A stretch of DNA of 64,000 nt from Streptomyces musisoli. Its GTDB lineage: Bacteria > Actinomycetota > Actinomycetes > Streptomycetales > Streptomycetaceae. Shown here one piece after another: positions 8,685 through 16,085 of the stretch. A model generated the notes under the pieces. That model had not been told where the DNA came from and did not search any database. It saw only the letters and a list, made by a program, of their open reading frames with translations. The translations under genes were made by a program, and so were the position numbers. The stretch is taken from the NCBI RefSeq assembly GCF_016741855.1, contig NZ_JAERRH010000006.1, positions 248,001-312,000 on the forward strand, read 5' to 3'. Position 1 is the first letter of the stretch. Each line of letters opens with the position of its first letter.

Positions 8685-9797
8685 TCAGCCCAACAGCTCA
8701 GCGCTGCCGACCGGTTCGCGCCGTTCTTGTCCGTTGATGCGGTGCCGTTCGATGGACGAGCGCCGGTACACCTCCTGCCGCACCCGCTGGATCTCGCCGA
8801 TGGGCCGGTGTTCCTCGCGTGATCGCCACGGCGTGATCGACGTGGCGTCGGCGGCCGCCAGGTTGTCGTGCCCGCCGATGTCCTGGCGCGGGAGATCCAC
8901 CCGGGCGACCGTCACCCAGGGGGACAGGTCCTCGGGCCACTTGACGGACGTGTTGTCCACCGGCATCCGGGCCAGATCGGTGTTGAGCTGGACCTGGACC
9001 TCGAAGGAGTGGTCTCGCTCCGCGGCCTCGGCCACCAGGGTGCGGCGGAATGCCTCGTTGTCCGCGCGCACATCCACGATCGGGTGCGCGAGGGAGGCCA
9101 GGGACGCGGCCGTCGGCACGGTACGGATTTTGGCGATGTGGTCGCCGTACCGGAAGGCGCCCATGCTGTTGTAGGTGTACGACAGCAGGTTCCTGCGGGG
9201 AACGGCAGTGAACGACAGCATGGCGAGCAGTTCGTCCCACAGCCAGCTGTCTGGATCGGTGAGCGTCTGTCGGCGGGTCAGGAACTCCGCCATCCAGGTC
9301 TTGCGGCGGGCTGGGTCCACCAGGGCCTCGGGCAGTTCGGCGAACAAATCCTCGATCACCATGTAGTCGTAGGCGGTGTTCGCGAAGAAGACCTCGTTGT
9401 TGATCAGGTTGAGGTCGAAGGTGCCGCTGTCCGGTTCGTCGTCCAGCAGTGAGGGGCCGGCGACCCCGAACAGCTTGATGCCCATTCCGCACGCCGCGCC
9501 CAGCTGGTGGTCGGGGCGGTGGTGGCCCAAGCCGTTCGAGTAGCGGACGACGGCGTCGTACGCGGTCGGCCGGGCGAAGATTCCCTGCCCGTAGAAGCCG
9601 GGATTGTCACCGACCGTGACCGTGGCCTTGAGGAGGCCGTAGGTCTTTGCGTGAGCAGCGCGAACAGCTCGGCCGACGGATTCGCGCTCGACCGAGGCGC
9701 GCGTACGACGTGCCACCTCGGCGACAACTGCCTCCATCTCCTCGTGGTAGGACGGGCGTTCGATGGGACGGTATTCCTCGTAGCGGACGGGCTTCAT
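8685..9797 (-). CDS. Catalase-like heme protein
   Basis: A 370-residue protein of the small catalase-like superfamily (catalase/allene-oxide-synthase-like). Family features seen: GIFARPTAYDAVVRYSNG near residue 90, the FDLNLINNEVFFA segment, and SYTYNSMGAFRYGD, where the tyrosine could be the proximal heme ligand. It is shorter than true catalases (about 480 residues or more) and lacks their full N-terminal arm, so peroxidase-like or lipid-peroxide chemistry is as likely as catalase activity. Start at 9797 is supported by GGGAGG upstream. A palindrome lies in its promoter at 9852-9861. Confidence 0.7.
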   Translation of the reverse strand: MKPVRYEEYRPIERPSYHEEMEAVVAEVARRTRASVERESVGRAVRAAHAKTYGLLKATVTVGDNPGFYGQGIFARPTAYDAVVRYSNGLGHHRPDHQLGAACGMGIKLFGVAGPSLLDDEPDSGTFDLNLINNEVFFANTAYDYMVIEDLFAELPEALVDPARRKTWMAEFLTRRQTLTDPDSWLWDELLAMLSFTAVPRRNLLSYTYNSMGAFRYGDHIAKIRTVPTAASLASLAHPIVDVRADNEAFRRTLVAEAAERDHSFEVQVQLNTDLARMPVDNTSVKWPEDLSPWVTVARVDLPRQDIGGHDNLAAADATSITPWRSREEHRPIGEIQRVRQEVYRRSSIERHRINGQERREPVGSAELLG

Positions 9798-9851
9798 GAT
9801 GCCGCCTCCCTGTCGTGATGCAGTATCCACAGACGCTAGTACGCAATTTGA

Positions 9852-9861
9852 TTGTGCACAA
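9852..9861. promoter_or_regulatory. Palindrome TTGTGCACAA, candidate MarR-type operator
   Basis: A perfect 10-bp palindrome within an AT-rich patch about 55 nt upstream of the catalase-like start. Its form is like operators of MarR/OhrR-type redox regulators. No such regulator gene is nearby in the window. The assignment is inference. Confidence 0.4.
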
Positions 9862-10139
9862 CTTAACTGTGGGCTATCACACGTGCTCTCGGCAGCCCAC
9901 CCGCTCCGTGCATGTGAGGGGCCGAGCGCCTGGTGGGTGAGGATCACCGAGCCGATCCACGATCGGTCCAGCTCCGCTCGGCGGTGTCACAGGCGCGGAC
10001 GCGGTGATCGGTCCCCGGCTCGGTGAATTCGGGGCTCGGTAGGCCGAGACATGCGACTGGACCACCGGCCGGGCTTTGACTGAGGCGTGGGTTACATACC
10101 GGCGCCAGCCCGCATGCTGCCGCGCCGGAGTCACCGGCG
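9862..10139. other. Spacer without a gene
   Basis: Nothing recognisable. The left part is the promoter region of the catalase-like gene; the rest is GC-rich spacer before the truncated peptidoglycan-binding gene. With 9798-9861 the gene-free stretch is 342 nt. Confidence 0.4.
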
Positions 10140-10736
10140 TTGCCCCGAGGGCTGCAGGCCGTCCCGCCCCCGTCACCGGGAACGCCGCCGTCGACCGGCG
10201 GACCCGGAGGCTGTCGCACCAACCATGGATTTCGCCACTCCGGTTCCTTGCCCAGAAAGCGGACGCAGCAGGAGTCCCCGGCCGGGCAGGACCCGTGGCA
10301 GAGGGCGGCGATTCACGAGCCCAGGGACCTGCGAGTCTCCGGAGTCCTGGGGCTGGGCGCGGCGAGCGGATTGACCCTCGCCGCTTGGCGGCTGACCGAC
10401 CGAAACGCCGAGCCTGCGACCTGCTCTTCGCTCCCCGGGCACATGGAAGCCCCTGAATCCCGCACCGAAGTCCCCCCTCCCGCGGCTCCGGGTCAGACCG
10501 ACCGCCCGCAACCCAGCACACCGGACCCACCGCTCCCCGAAATACCGGGCACGGGCGTCCCGCGCCAAGGCGACAGCGAACATCGGGTCTACGAGTTGCA
10601 GGTGCGTCTCCGGCAGATACGGGACATCTACGACGGCGGCGCGATCGACGGCCGCTACGACGCGGAGGCCGCAGCGGCCGTGGCTCTCTTTCAGAAGCGG
10701 TGCGGGGTCCGCGGCGATGAGAGCGGGGTCGGCGGT
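10140..10736 (+). pseudogene. Truncated peptidoglycan-binding-domain protein
   Basis: The frame has one membrane segment (VLGLGAASGLTLAAW), a Pro-rich linker and a PG_binding_1-type domain (VYELQVRLRQ, then AIDGRYDAEAAAAVALFQ). Similarity stops at about 10736 inside the domain's last turn (GDESGVGG), where GVYG plus a helix is expected. The open frame then runs without meaning through the convergent reductase gene to 11000. It is therefore best read as a gene whose 3' end has been lost. The true start is uncertain; no good ribosome-binding site is visible. Confidence 0.45.
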
Positions 10737-10753
10737 CTCAGTCGGGCTGCGCC

Positions 10754-11593
10754 TCAGCGGAAAACGGCGATGTTGCGGGCGACCCAGCCGTCGAAGGGGC
10801 GCGGGGCGCGGCCGAGGACTCGTTCCACGTCCGGGCTGATCCGCAGTTCGGCGGGGTTCGGGGCGGAGATGATGTCCAGGGTGTCGTCGGCGAGTTCCGC
10901 CGGCACGAACCGGGTCATCGCGGCCTTGGCCTCGTCGCGGGTGAGTTCTTGGAACCGTACGGGCGAGCCGAGCGCGGCGGCGATCGCCTCCGCCTGCTGA
11001 CGCGGCGTGATGACCTCCGGCCCGGTCAGCTCGTACACCCCGCCGGTGTGCCGGTCGTCCAGCAGGCAGTCCGCCGCGACCTCGGCGATGTCCGCCGGGT
11101 CGATGACCGGCACCCCTACGTCGCCGAAGGGCGCGGCGACCGTCCCTTGCGTGCGGACGGACTCCGCCCAGGCCAAAGCGTTGGAGGCGAAACCGCCCGG
11201 TCGCAGGACAGCCCAGTCCAGGCCGGACTCCCGCAACGCATCCTCCACCGCGCGCATCGCGACCCGCGACGGGCCGAGCGGCCTGGTCGCCACGCCCTGC
11301 GAAGACAGCAGGACGACCCGGCGGACCCCACTGGCCGCGGCCAGGCCGATGATGTCGGCCGGCCTGGCTTCGGGGGCGTGCAGGTCGCCGGACAGCAGGA
11401 GGAACAGGGACTTCGCCCCGTCCAACGCGGGTGTGAGGCTTGTCGGCTCGGCCAGGTCGGCCGTCACATGCCGGACTCCGTCCGGCATCGCCACCGCGTG
11501 CCGCGACACCGCCGTCACCAGCTCGCCCGCCTCGGCCAGGGCCTGCGTCAAAGGTCGGCCCACATTCCCGGTAGTCCCGGTCACCACGATCAT
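10754..11593 (-). CDS. NmrA/SDR-type NAD(P)H-binding oxidoreductase
   Basis: A 279-residue atypical short-chain dehydrogenase. The N-terminus IVVTGTTGNVGRPL is the NAD(P)-binding motif (TGxxGxxG), and SSQG and RPGGFASNALAW match NmrA-type NAD(P)H-dependent reductases. No YxxxK catalytic pair is evident, as is usual for this subgroup. Start at 11593 has AGGAG upstream. It is divergent from an HxlR regulator 92 nt away. HxlR proteins commonly control such quinone or electrophile-responsive reductases. Confidence 0.8.
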   Translation of the reverse strand: MIVVTGTTGNVGRPLTQALAEAGELVTAVSRHAVAMPDGVRHVTADLAEPTSLTPALDGAKSLFLLLSGDLHAPEARPADIIGLAAASGVRRVVLLSSQGVATRPLGPSRVAMRAVEDALRESGLDWAVLRPGGFASNALAWAESVRTQGTVAAPFGDVGVPVIDPADIAEVAADCLLDDRHTGGVYELTGPEVITPRQQAEAIAAALGSPVRFQELTRDEAKAAMTRFVPAELADDTLDIISAPNPAELRISPDVERVLGRAPRPFDGWVARNIAVFR

Positions 11594-11643
11594 GTTCAGC
11601 TCCTAGTCCTTCGTGCACTTCGGTAATTGACGCTAGGAGGCAG

Positions 11644-11678
11644 GCTTACTTTTCGTAAGAACATACCCAGGGGTAAGC
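11644..11678. promoter_or_regulatory. Nested inverted repeats between NmrA-type gene and hxlR, candidate HxlR operator
   Basis: GCTTAC at 11644-11649 pairs with GTAAGC at 11673-11678. Inside lie CTTAC/GTAAG (11645-11659) and TACCC/GGGTA (11664-11675). The cluster ends just upstream of the HxlR start (11686) and in the divergent promoter region, a standard position for autoregulation. Confidence 0.5.
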
Positions 11679-11685
11679 TCCCGAC

Positions 11686-12162
11686 ATGAAGGAAGGTGCG
11701 CAGCTGACGCAGGCTGAGACACGCAACCGGTATGAGGTGTTTCACACCGACTGCCCCGCGCGGAACGTGGTCGACCACGTGACCAGCAGATGGGGTATCT
11801 GGGTGCTGATCTCCTTGCGGAGCAACGACCTTCGGTTCCACGAGCTGCGCGACAGCATCCAGGGCGTCAGCGAGAAGATGCTCGCTCAGACCCTACGCGC
11901 GCTGGTCCAAGACGGCTTGATCTGGCGGGAGGTAGAGCCGACGACGCCGCCCCAGGTCACCTACGGGCTGTCCGAGTTCGGTCAGGACGTCAGCGAGCCG
12001 CTGACGGACTTGTTCAACCGGATCACACAGCGGCTACCGCGACTGAAGGCTTCGGTGTCGCCCGTGCCGTACTCGCGGGTGAAGGGCGGCACCGCCGCTC
12101 CCGCTCCGGATTCCATCATCTCGGCCATCGAGGTCTGCACGGAACCAGCACCGGATCGGTGA
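11686..12162 (+). CDS. HxlR-family winged-helix regulator
   Basis: A 158-residue regulator. Seen: CPARNVVDHVTSRWGIWVL, the hallmark HxlR start with an N-terminal cysteine that can sense electrophiles or oxidants, then the recognition region LRDSIQGVSEKMLAQTLRAL and the wing (YGLSEFGQ). The last 40 residues are a poorly conserved tail. It is divergent from the NmrA-type reductase and probably represses it through the inverted repeats between them. Confidence 0.85.
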   Translation: MKEGAQLTQAETRNRYEVFHTDCPARNVVDHVTSRWGIWVLISLRSNDLRFHELRDSIQGVSEKMLAQTLRALVQDGLIWREVEPTTPPQVTYGLSEFGQDVSEPLTDLFNRITQRLPRLKASVSPVPYSRVKGGTAAPAPDSIISAIEVCTEPAPDR

Positions 12163-12392
12163 CCGTGCCGACTCGGCGCTGACAGACGTACACCCCGCCG
12201 CTTCCACTGTGCCGGATGACTATCGAACAGGTCGCCATTCGGCCGCTCTGCAGCACGGGGGGTCATCCGCCATGGACGGCCCTCAGGCGCGACATGCGAT
12301 ACAGGGCACGAGTGGGCCGGCCAGCGCGCGAACCGTAGCTCGCTCCGGACCCCCTCTTGTCTCGGAGGCACAGCACCCATAAACTCACCGTT
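12163..12392. other. Spacer upstream of the second alcohol dehydrogenase
   Basis: No gene seen. The gene-free stretch extends to 12548 and holds the palindrome at 12393-12412. Confidence 0.4.
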
Positions 12393-12412
12393 CATACCGA
12401 CTAGCCGGTATG
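12393..12412. promoter_or_regulatory. 20-bp palindrome, candidate TetR-type operator
   Basis: CATACCGACTAGCCGGTATG is palindromic at all but one base pair. It lies about 137 nt upstream of the dehydrogenase start at 12549. The size and symmetry are typical of TetR-family sites, but no TetR gene is in the window, so the cognate regulator would act in trans. Confidence 0.5.
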
Positions 12413-12548
12413 CATGCGGCGAAGGAACCGCCGGAGATGCGCAGGAGCAACCGCCGGGTGGAACCTCGGCCCACCGACTCGGAGCAGTTCGCGGAGCCGG
12501 CCGGGCAGCCGGGCGACGGGGAACAGGCTGAGAGTAGGGAGAATTCCG

Positions 12549-13601
12549 GTGAAGGCGCTGACCTACCACGGCCGTCACGACATCCGCTACGGAGACGTCC
12601 CCGAACCGGCCGTCACCAGCCCGACCGACGCGGTGGTGCGGGTGACCGCGGCCGGCATCTGCGGCAGCGACCTGCACATCTACCGCGGCCACGGGTTCAG
12701 CCAGGACCTGGGCTACACACCGGGACACGAGTGCGTCGGCGTCGTTGTCGACACCGGCGGCCAGGTCACCCGATTCAGGCGCGGCGACCGGGTTCTGGTC
12801 CCCGCCTCCGTCGGCTGTGCGCGGTGCCGGTCGTGCGCGGCCGGGTTCACCGCCCGCTGCGAGCGCGCCACGTCCAGCACGGACCTCTGCTACGGAGTGA
12901 GCCCGAAGCTCCCGGGCAGCCAGGCTCAGGCCCTGGCGGTGCCCTACGCCGACGTCAATCTGGTGCGCGTGCCCGAGGGCATCTCCGACGAGGCCGCCGT
13001 CGTCCTGACGGACAACGCCCCCACGGCCTGGTACGGCTGCCGCCGAGCCCGCATCCAGCCCGGCGAGACCGTACTGGTCATCGGCCTCGGCCCGGTCGGC
13101 CTCATGGCCGCCCAGTCCGCCTTCGCCATGGGCGCAGCGCGGGTGCTGGGTGCAGACCTGGTCGCGGAGCGCCGCGCCTTCGCAGCCACCCTGGGTGTCG
13201 AGCCGGTCGAGGGAGAGGACGCGCGGACGGCCGTACGGGACATGACCGACGGACGCGGGCCGGACGCCGTGGTGGAGGCCGTGGGCTCGGACGCCACCAT
13301 CGAGCTCGCCCTCAAGGCCGTCCGACAGGCCGGCCGGGTCAGCGTCATCGGGGTCAGCCAGAGCAAGGCATTCCCGTTCCACATGGGATTGGCGCAGGTC
13401 AAAGAACTGGAGTTCGCCATCGGGCTGTGCTCGGTGCACTACGAACTCCCTCCCCTGATCGCCCTCACCCGTGCCGGCCGGATCAAGCCCGAGGTCGTGG
13501 TCTCCCACCGCTTCGCCCTCTCCGAAGGCCCGGCTGCCTACGAACTGTTCGCAGGCCGCTCCGACGGTGTCCGCAAGATCATTCTCGACCCCACCCGCTG
13601 A
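12549..13601 (+). CDS. Zinc-dependent alcohol dehydrogenase (GroES-like)
   Basis: A 350-residue medium-chain dehydrogenase. Catalytic zinc ligands are C38 (GICGSDLH) and H60/E61 (GHECVG); structural zinc cysteines are C90, C93, C96 and C104. A GLGPVG nucleotide motif is followed by ADLVAER. The shape resembles the glutathione-independent formaldehyde/threonine dehydrogenase-like branch. The GTG at 12549 is chosen over upstream in-frame codons because GGGAG lies 7 nt before it and the conserved KALTYHG follows at once. It appears monocistronic; the next element is the truncated MFS copy. Confidence 0.82.
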   Translation: MKALTYHGRHDIRYGDVPEPAVTSPTDAVVRVTAAGICGSDLHIYRGHGFSQDLGYTPGHECVGVVVDTGGQVTRFRRGDRVLVPASVGCARCRSCAAGFTARCERATSSTDLCYGVSPKLPGSQAQALAVPYADVNLVRVPEGISDEAAVVLTDNAPTAWYGCRRARIQPGETVLVIGLGPVGLMAAQSAFAMGAARVLGADLVAERRAFAATLGVEPVEGEDARTAVRDMTDGRGPDAVVEAVGSDATIELALKAVRQAGRVSVIGVSQSKAFPFHMGLAQVKELEFAIGLCSVHYELPPLIALTRAGRIKPEVVVSHRFALSEGPAAYELFAGRSDGVRKIILDPTR

Positions 13602-13877
13602 CGACAGACGTCCGGGCAGTCCGCAGCGGTGCCCAGGCACCCTCGCGCGCCCGGCCGCGGACGGAGCGTCCGGGGGTCCGGCCCGAGGCAGGTCGACGCG
13701 GGCACCCCGCGCGAACGCCGCCAACCCCGGCTCCTTCGTGATCTGCGCCGATGGGCGCCGCCTCGCCGGGATACCGCTGTGGCGAGGCGGTGCGGCGCCC
13801 CCCGCTCGGTGACGCCGGCGCAGGCCGCCGGGAACGCGACGCAGACGATCCGCGCCCGGTGACGAAGCACGCGGCCG
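13602..13877. other. Spacer before the left repeat copy
   Basis: No gene or clear structure seen. It separates the dehydrogenase from the left copy of the MFS promoter segment. Confidence 0.4.
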
Positions 13878-14084
13878 CACGCATAGCCAATACTCGAAGT
13901 ATGGTGCCCCACCACATGGGCCCCTGACCTGCATCTTCCTACCGTGTGCCGACACGTACCCGTCCCCACCGCACACGAGGAAGTGGCGCACATGGCCTCC
14001 GGAACCACCGCTCCCCCACCCCCCGCCAGCCTCCCCGGAATCGTCGCCGCCAGCCTCATCGGCACCACCATCGAGCGGTACGAC
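13878..14084 (+). repeat. Left copy of 207-bp direct repeat (MFS promoter and 5' end)
   Basis: This segment aligns without gaps to 36649-36855, with about 14 mismatches by eye (roughly 93% identity), and the central 85 or so bases are identical. It carries the promoter, leader and first 31 codons of an MFS transporter gene. Similarity stops abruptly at TACGAC (14084). Together with the right copy it flanks a 22.6-kb segment of accessory genes. Confidence 0.9.
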
Positions 14085-14105
14085 AACTCATCCGACCGGG
14101 GCTAG
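13992..14105 (+). pseudogene. Truncated MFS transporter (5' fragment)
   Basis: Starts ATG GCC TCC like the intact gene at 36763 and encodes MASGTTAPPPPASLP then IVAASLIGTTIERYD. After residue 31 it diverges (NSSDRG) and stops at TAG 14103-14105, giving 37 residues against 458 in the intact copy. The conserved EWYDFF of MHS transporters has become ERYDNS. It cannot make a transporter. Confidence 0.85.
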
Positions 14106-14359
14106 AACCTGCGGTTTCGCCCCATCGGTGGCCCGCAACGGACCAACACCGGCGACGGATCGTGCCGAGACACACCCCGTGCGGATGCGACCGAGGCTGG
14201 CAGTCGATGGCCGAGGCGCCGGTCAGACACCACGTGCAGTGATCGCCCGCAGGGGGTCGCCCCCGCGAGGAAGGCACCTGAAACGCGCTGCTCCCATTCC
14301 TCGGTCTCGCCACCCGCCTCATCACCCACCGGCACGTCCAACGCCTTGCTCAGGACCTC
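14106..14359. other. Left junction region of the island
   Basis: About 250 nt between the dead MFS fragment and the end of the leftward operon. No transposase, integrase or tRNA remnant was recognised. Confidence 0.4.
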
Positions 14360-14821
14360 TTACAGCCCGAACTCCCGGTGGCACCAGGTGAACAGATCCC
14401 GTGCTTCGTCGAGCCATCGGTCTGCCAGCGCATTGAACGCCTGCTGGGACAGCGCACAGACCAGTGGCAGCGTACGGATACCGCTCAGGTACGGGGGCTG
14501 GCCGCCGCCGAGGTTGCAGACCGCGAGCATCGGGGCCAGCCGGTCGACGTTCCAGGCATTGGCGGCGGCCGCCGCGAGAGCGATCCGGTCCTCTGTCAGA
14601 TAGCGGTCGTCCGTGACCAGCACCAGCAGCAGCTCGTTGCGCGTCGTCGTGAACGCCACAGTGATCCTCCGCCGGGCGTCCGCATGGTCCACCCCGACCG
14701 TCACGGAGCTCGCATCGGCCTCCAGGGGAAGTCCGTGCCTTGCCCCCCACATACGCACCAGCCGATGCCAGTGATCGGCCAGCGGGAGCCCGTCGAACGA
14801 CCGGACGTCAGGTTCGGGCAC
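14360..14821 (-). CDS. YbjN/TY3-chaperone-like small protein
   Basis: A 153-residue soluble protein with alternating strands and helices. RITVAFTTTRNELLLVLVTDD and ALAAAAANAWNVDR resemble the YbjN-type (type-III-chaperone-like) fold. These proteins are thought to bind partner proteins, often beside stress or secretion genes. The GTG start lies inside the end of the Hsp70-like gene (14-nt overlap), so the two are translationally coupled and may work together. Last gene of the ten-gene leftward block. Function unknown; the fold call is moderate. Confidence 0.5.
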   Translation of the reverse strand: MPEPDVRSFDGLPLADHWHRLVRMWGARHGLPLEADASSVTVGVDHADARRRITVAFTTTRNELLLVLVTDDRYLTEDRIALAAAAANAWNVDRLAPMLAVCNLGGGQPPYLSGIRTLPLVCALSQQAFNALADRWLDEARDLFTWCHREFGL

Positions 14822-16085
14822 GTCGTACCGCCTGCAGCACCAAACGATCGGTCAGACCGGCGTCAAGCAGAGCTCTGACCCCTGCCGGGAACGTACGTCC
14901 CGGACGGGGCTGTTCCGGCGGCGCGTCGGGAAGGGACGGCGGGTCGGCCACACGGGCGCGAACCGCGTCCCAGGCGAGCCAGGCCGCCCCCTTGGCCACC
15001 GCGAGTTCCGGCTCGGACACGTCCATGACCGGCCGCCCGGAGCGGGCGGCCAGCAGTTCACCGACCATGGGAAGCCGGGAGCTGCCGCCCACCGGGACGA
15101 TGAGGTCGAGATCCGCCCAGCCGAGGCCGTGCGCCCGCAGCACTCGCTCGCACTCCGCGACGGTGTCCGACAGCAGCGGGCGGATGGCCTCCCTCAGCTC
15201 GGCCTGGCTGACCGTGACCTCGACGGGAGGATCAAGCATGGTGAGCAGATCGGTATGCTCAGAGGAGACGGACAGTTGCTGCTTGAAGGCTGTGCACACC
15301 TCCGCAAGCTGCGTCCTGCGGCGCAGCACGTCGGCGCCGGGGTCGGAGGACCGCACTGAATCCAGGGCGGCGGGACAACGGGCCCTTATCAGGCCTAGGA
15401 CCACCTGATCGATGGCCAGCCCGCCGACATGGGGCAGGCCGCCGGGGGAACCGAGGACGGTGAGGCCGTCCCGGGTCCCCCGGCCGATCGCCAGGTCGAA
15501 CGTGCCACCACCCAGGTCGTACACCAGAATGGTCCGCTCCCGGTCCATCCCGTGATCGTGCAGGGCGTGGACGGCGGCCGCAACCGGCTCCGTGTGCACT
15601 TCCACCGTCTCCCGCGGAAGGCCCGCGGCCTCGGCGGCGTCCACCATGAGCCCCCTGCGGGCTCGCTCCCACGTGGCCGGAACGCTGATCCCCACCCGGT
15701 CCGGCTCGGCCCCGACGGCACGGCGGGCCTGTGCCACGAGGAAGCCGAGAACCCGTGCGGTCAGCTCCTCGCTGGTGAAACGGCGCTCGCCGAGCCGGTG
15801 CGGGAACGGCTCGCCGAACTCCCGCTTGAATTCGGCCCGGAAATGCTCGGGACGTCGCAGGCGCGCGTTCTGGGCCGCCTGCCCCACCACCATGGATCCG
15901 TCGGGCAGCAGACACACGGCGCTGCGTACCGAGGTGGCCCCGTGAGCGCTCACGGGGTCGCGTACCGGCAGCGGGGGGTGCCCCTGGCGCAGGACCACCA
16001 AGGCGGAGGTCCAGGTGCCGAAGTCGATGCCGTAGACCACGCCGTGGGGGCGGCCCGCTGTTTCGCTGGTCGTGCCGTCGCTCAT
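14808..16085 (-). CDS. Hsp70-family ATPase domain protein
   Basis: A 425-residue protein holding an Hsp70/actin-type nucleotide-binding domain: phosphate-1 motif YGIDFGTWTSA near residue 19, phosphate-2 motif VYDLGGGTFDLAI near 195 and adenosine motif VPVGGSSRLP near 335. After about residue 370 there is only a short tail, so the beta-sandwich substrate-binding domain and lid of DnaK are absent. It probably acts as an ATP-driven switch for a dedicated partner, perhaps the adjacent YbjN-like protein or the dynamin. It overlaps the dynamin stop by ATGA (16082-16085). Confidence 0.85.
   Translation of the reverse strand: MSDGTTSETAGRPHGVVYGIDFGTWTSALVVLRQGHPPLPVRDPVSAHGATSVRSAVCLLPDGSMVVGQAAQNARLRRPEHFRAEFKREFGEPFPHRLGERRFTSEELTARVLGFLVAQARRAVGAEPDRVGISVPATWERARRGLMVDAAEAAGLPRETVEVHTEPVAAAVHALHDHGMDRERTILVYDLGGGTFDLAIGRGTRDGLTVLGSPGGLPHVGGLAIDQVVLGLIRARCPAALDSVRSSDPGADVLRRRTQLAEVCTAFKQQLSVSSEHTDLLTMLDPPVEVTVSQAELREAIRPLLSDTVAECERVLRAHGLGWADLDLIVPVGGSSRLPMVGELLAARSGRPVMDVSEPELAVAKGAAWLAWDAVRARVADPPSLPDAPPEQPRPGRTFPAGVRALLDAGLTDRLVLQAVRRART

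Noticed and set aside
12410..13741. 443-codon forward frame overlapping the second alcohol dehydrogenase
   Set aside because: Arg/Gly-rich product in the wrong frame; the dehydrogenase frame has all zinc and cofactor motifs.
14102..14341. Reverse-strand 79-codon frame at the left island junction
   Set aside because: No similarity recognised and no ribosome-binding site; cannot be supported as a gene.
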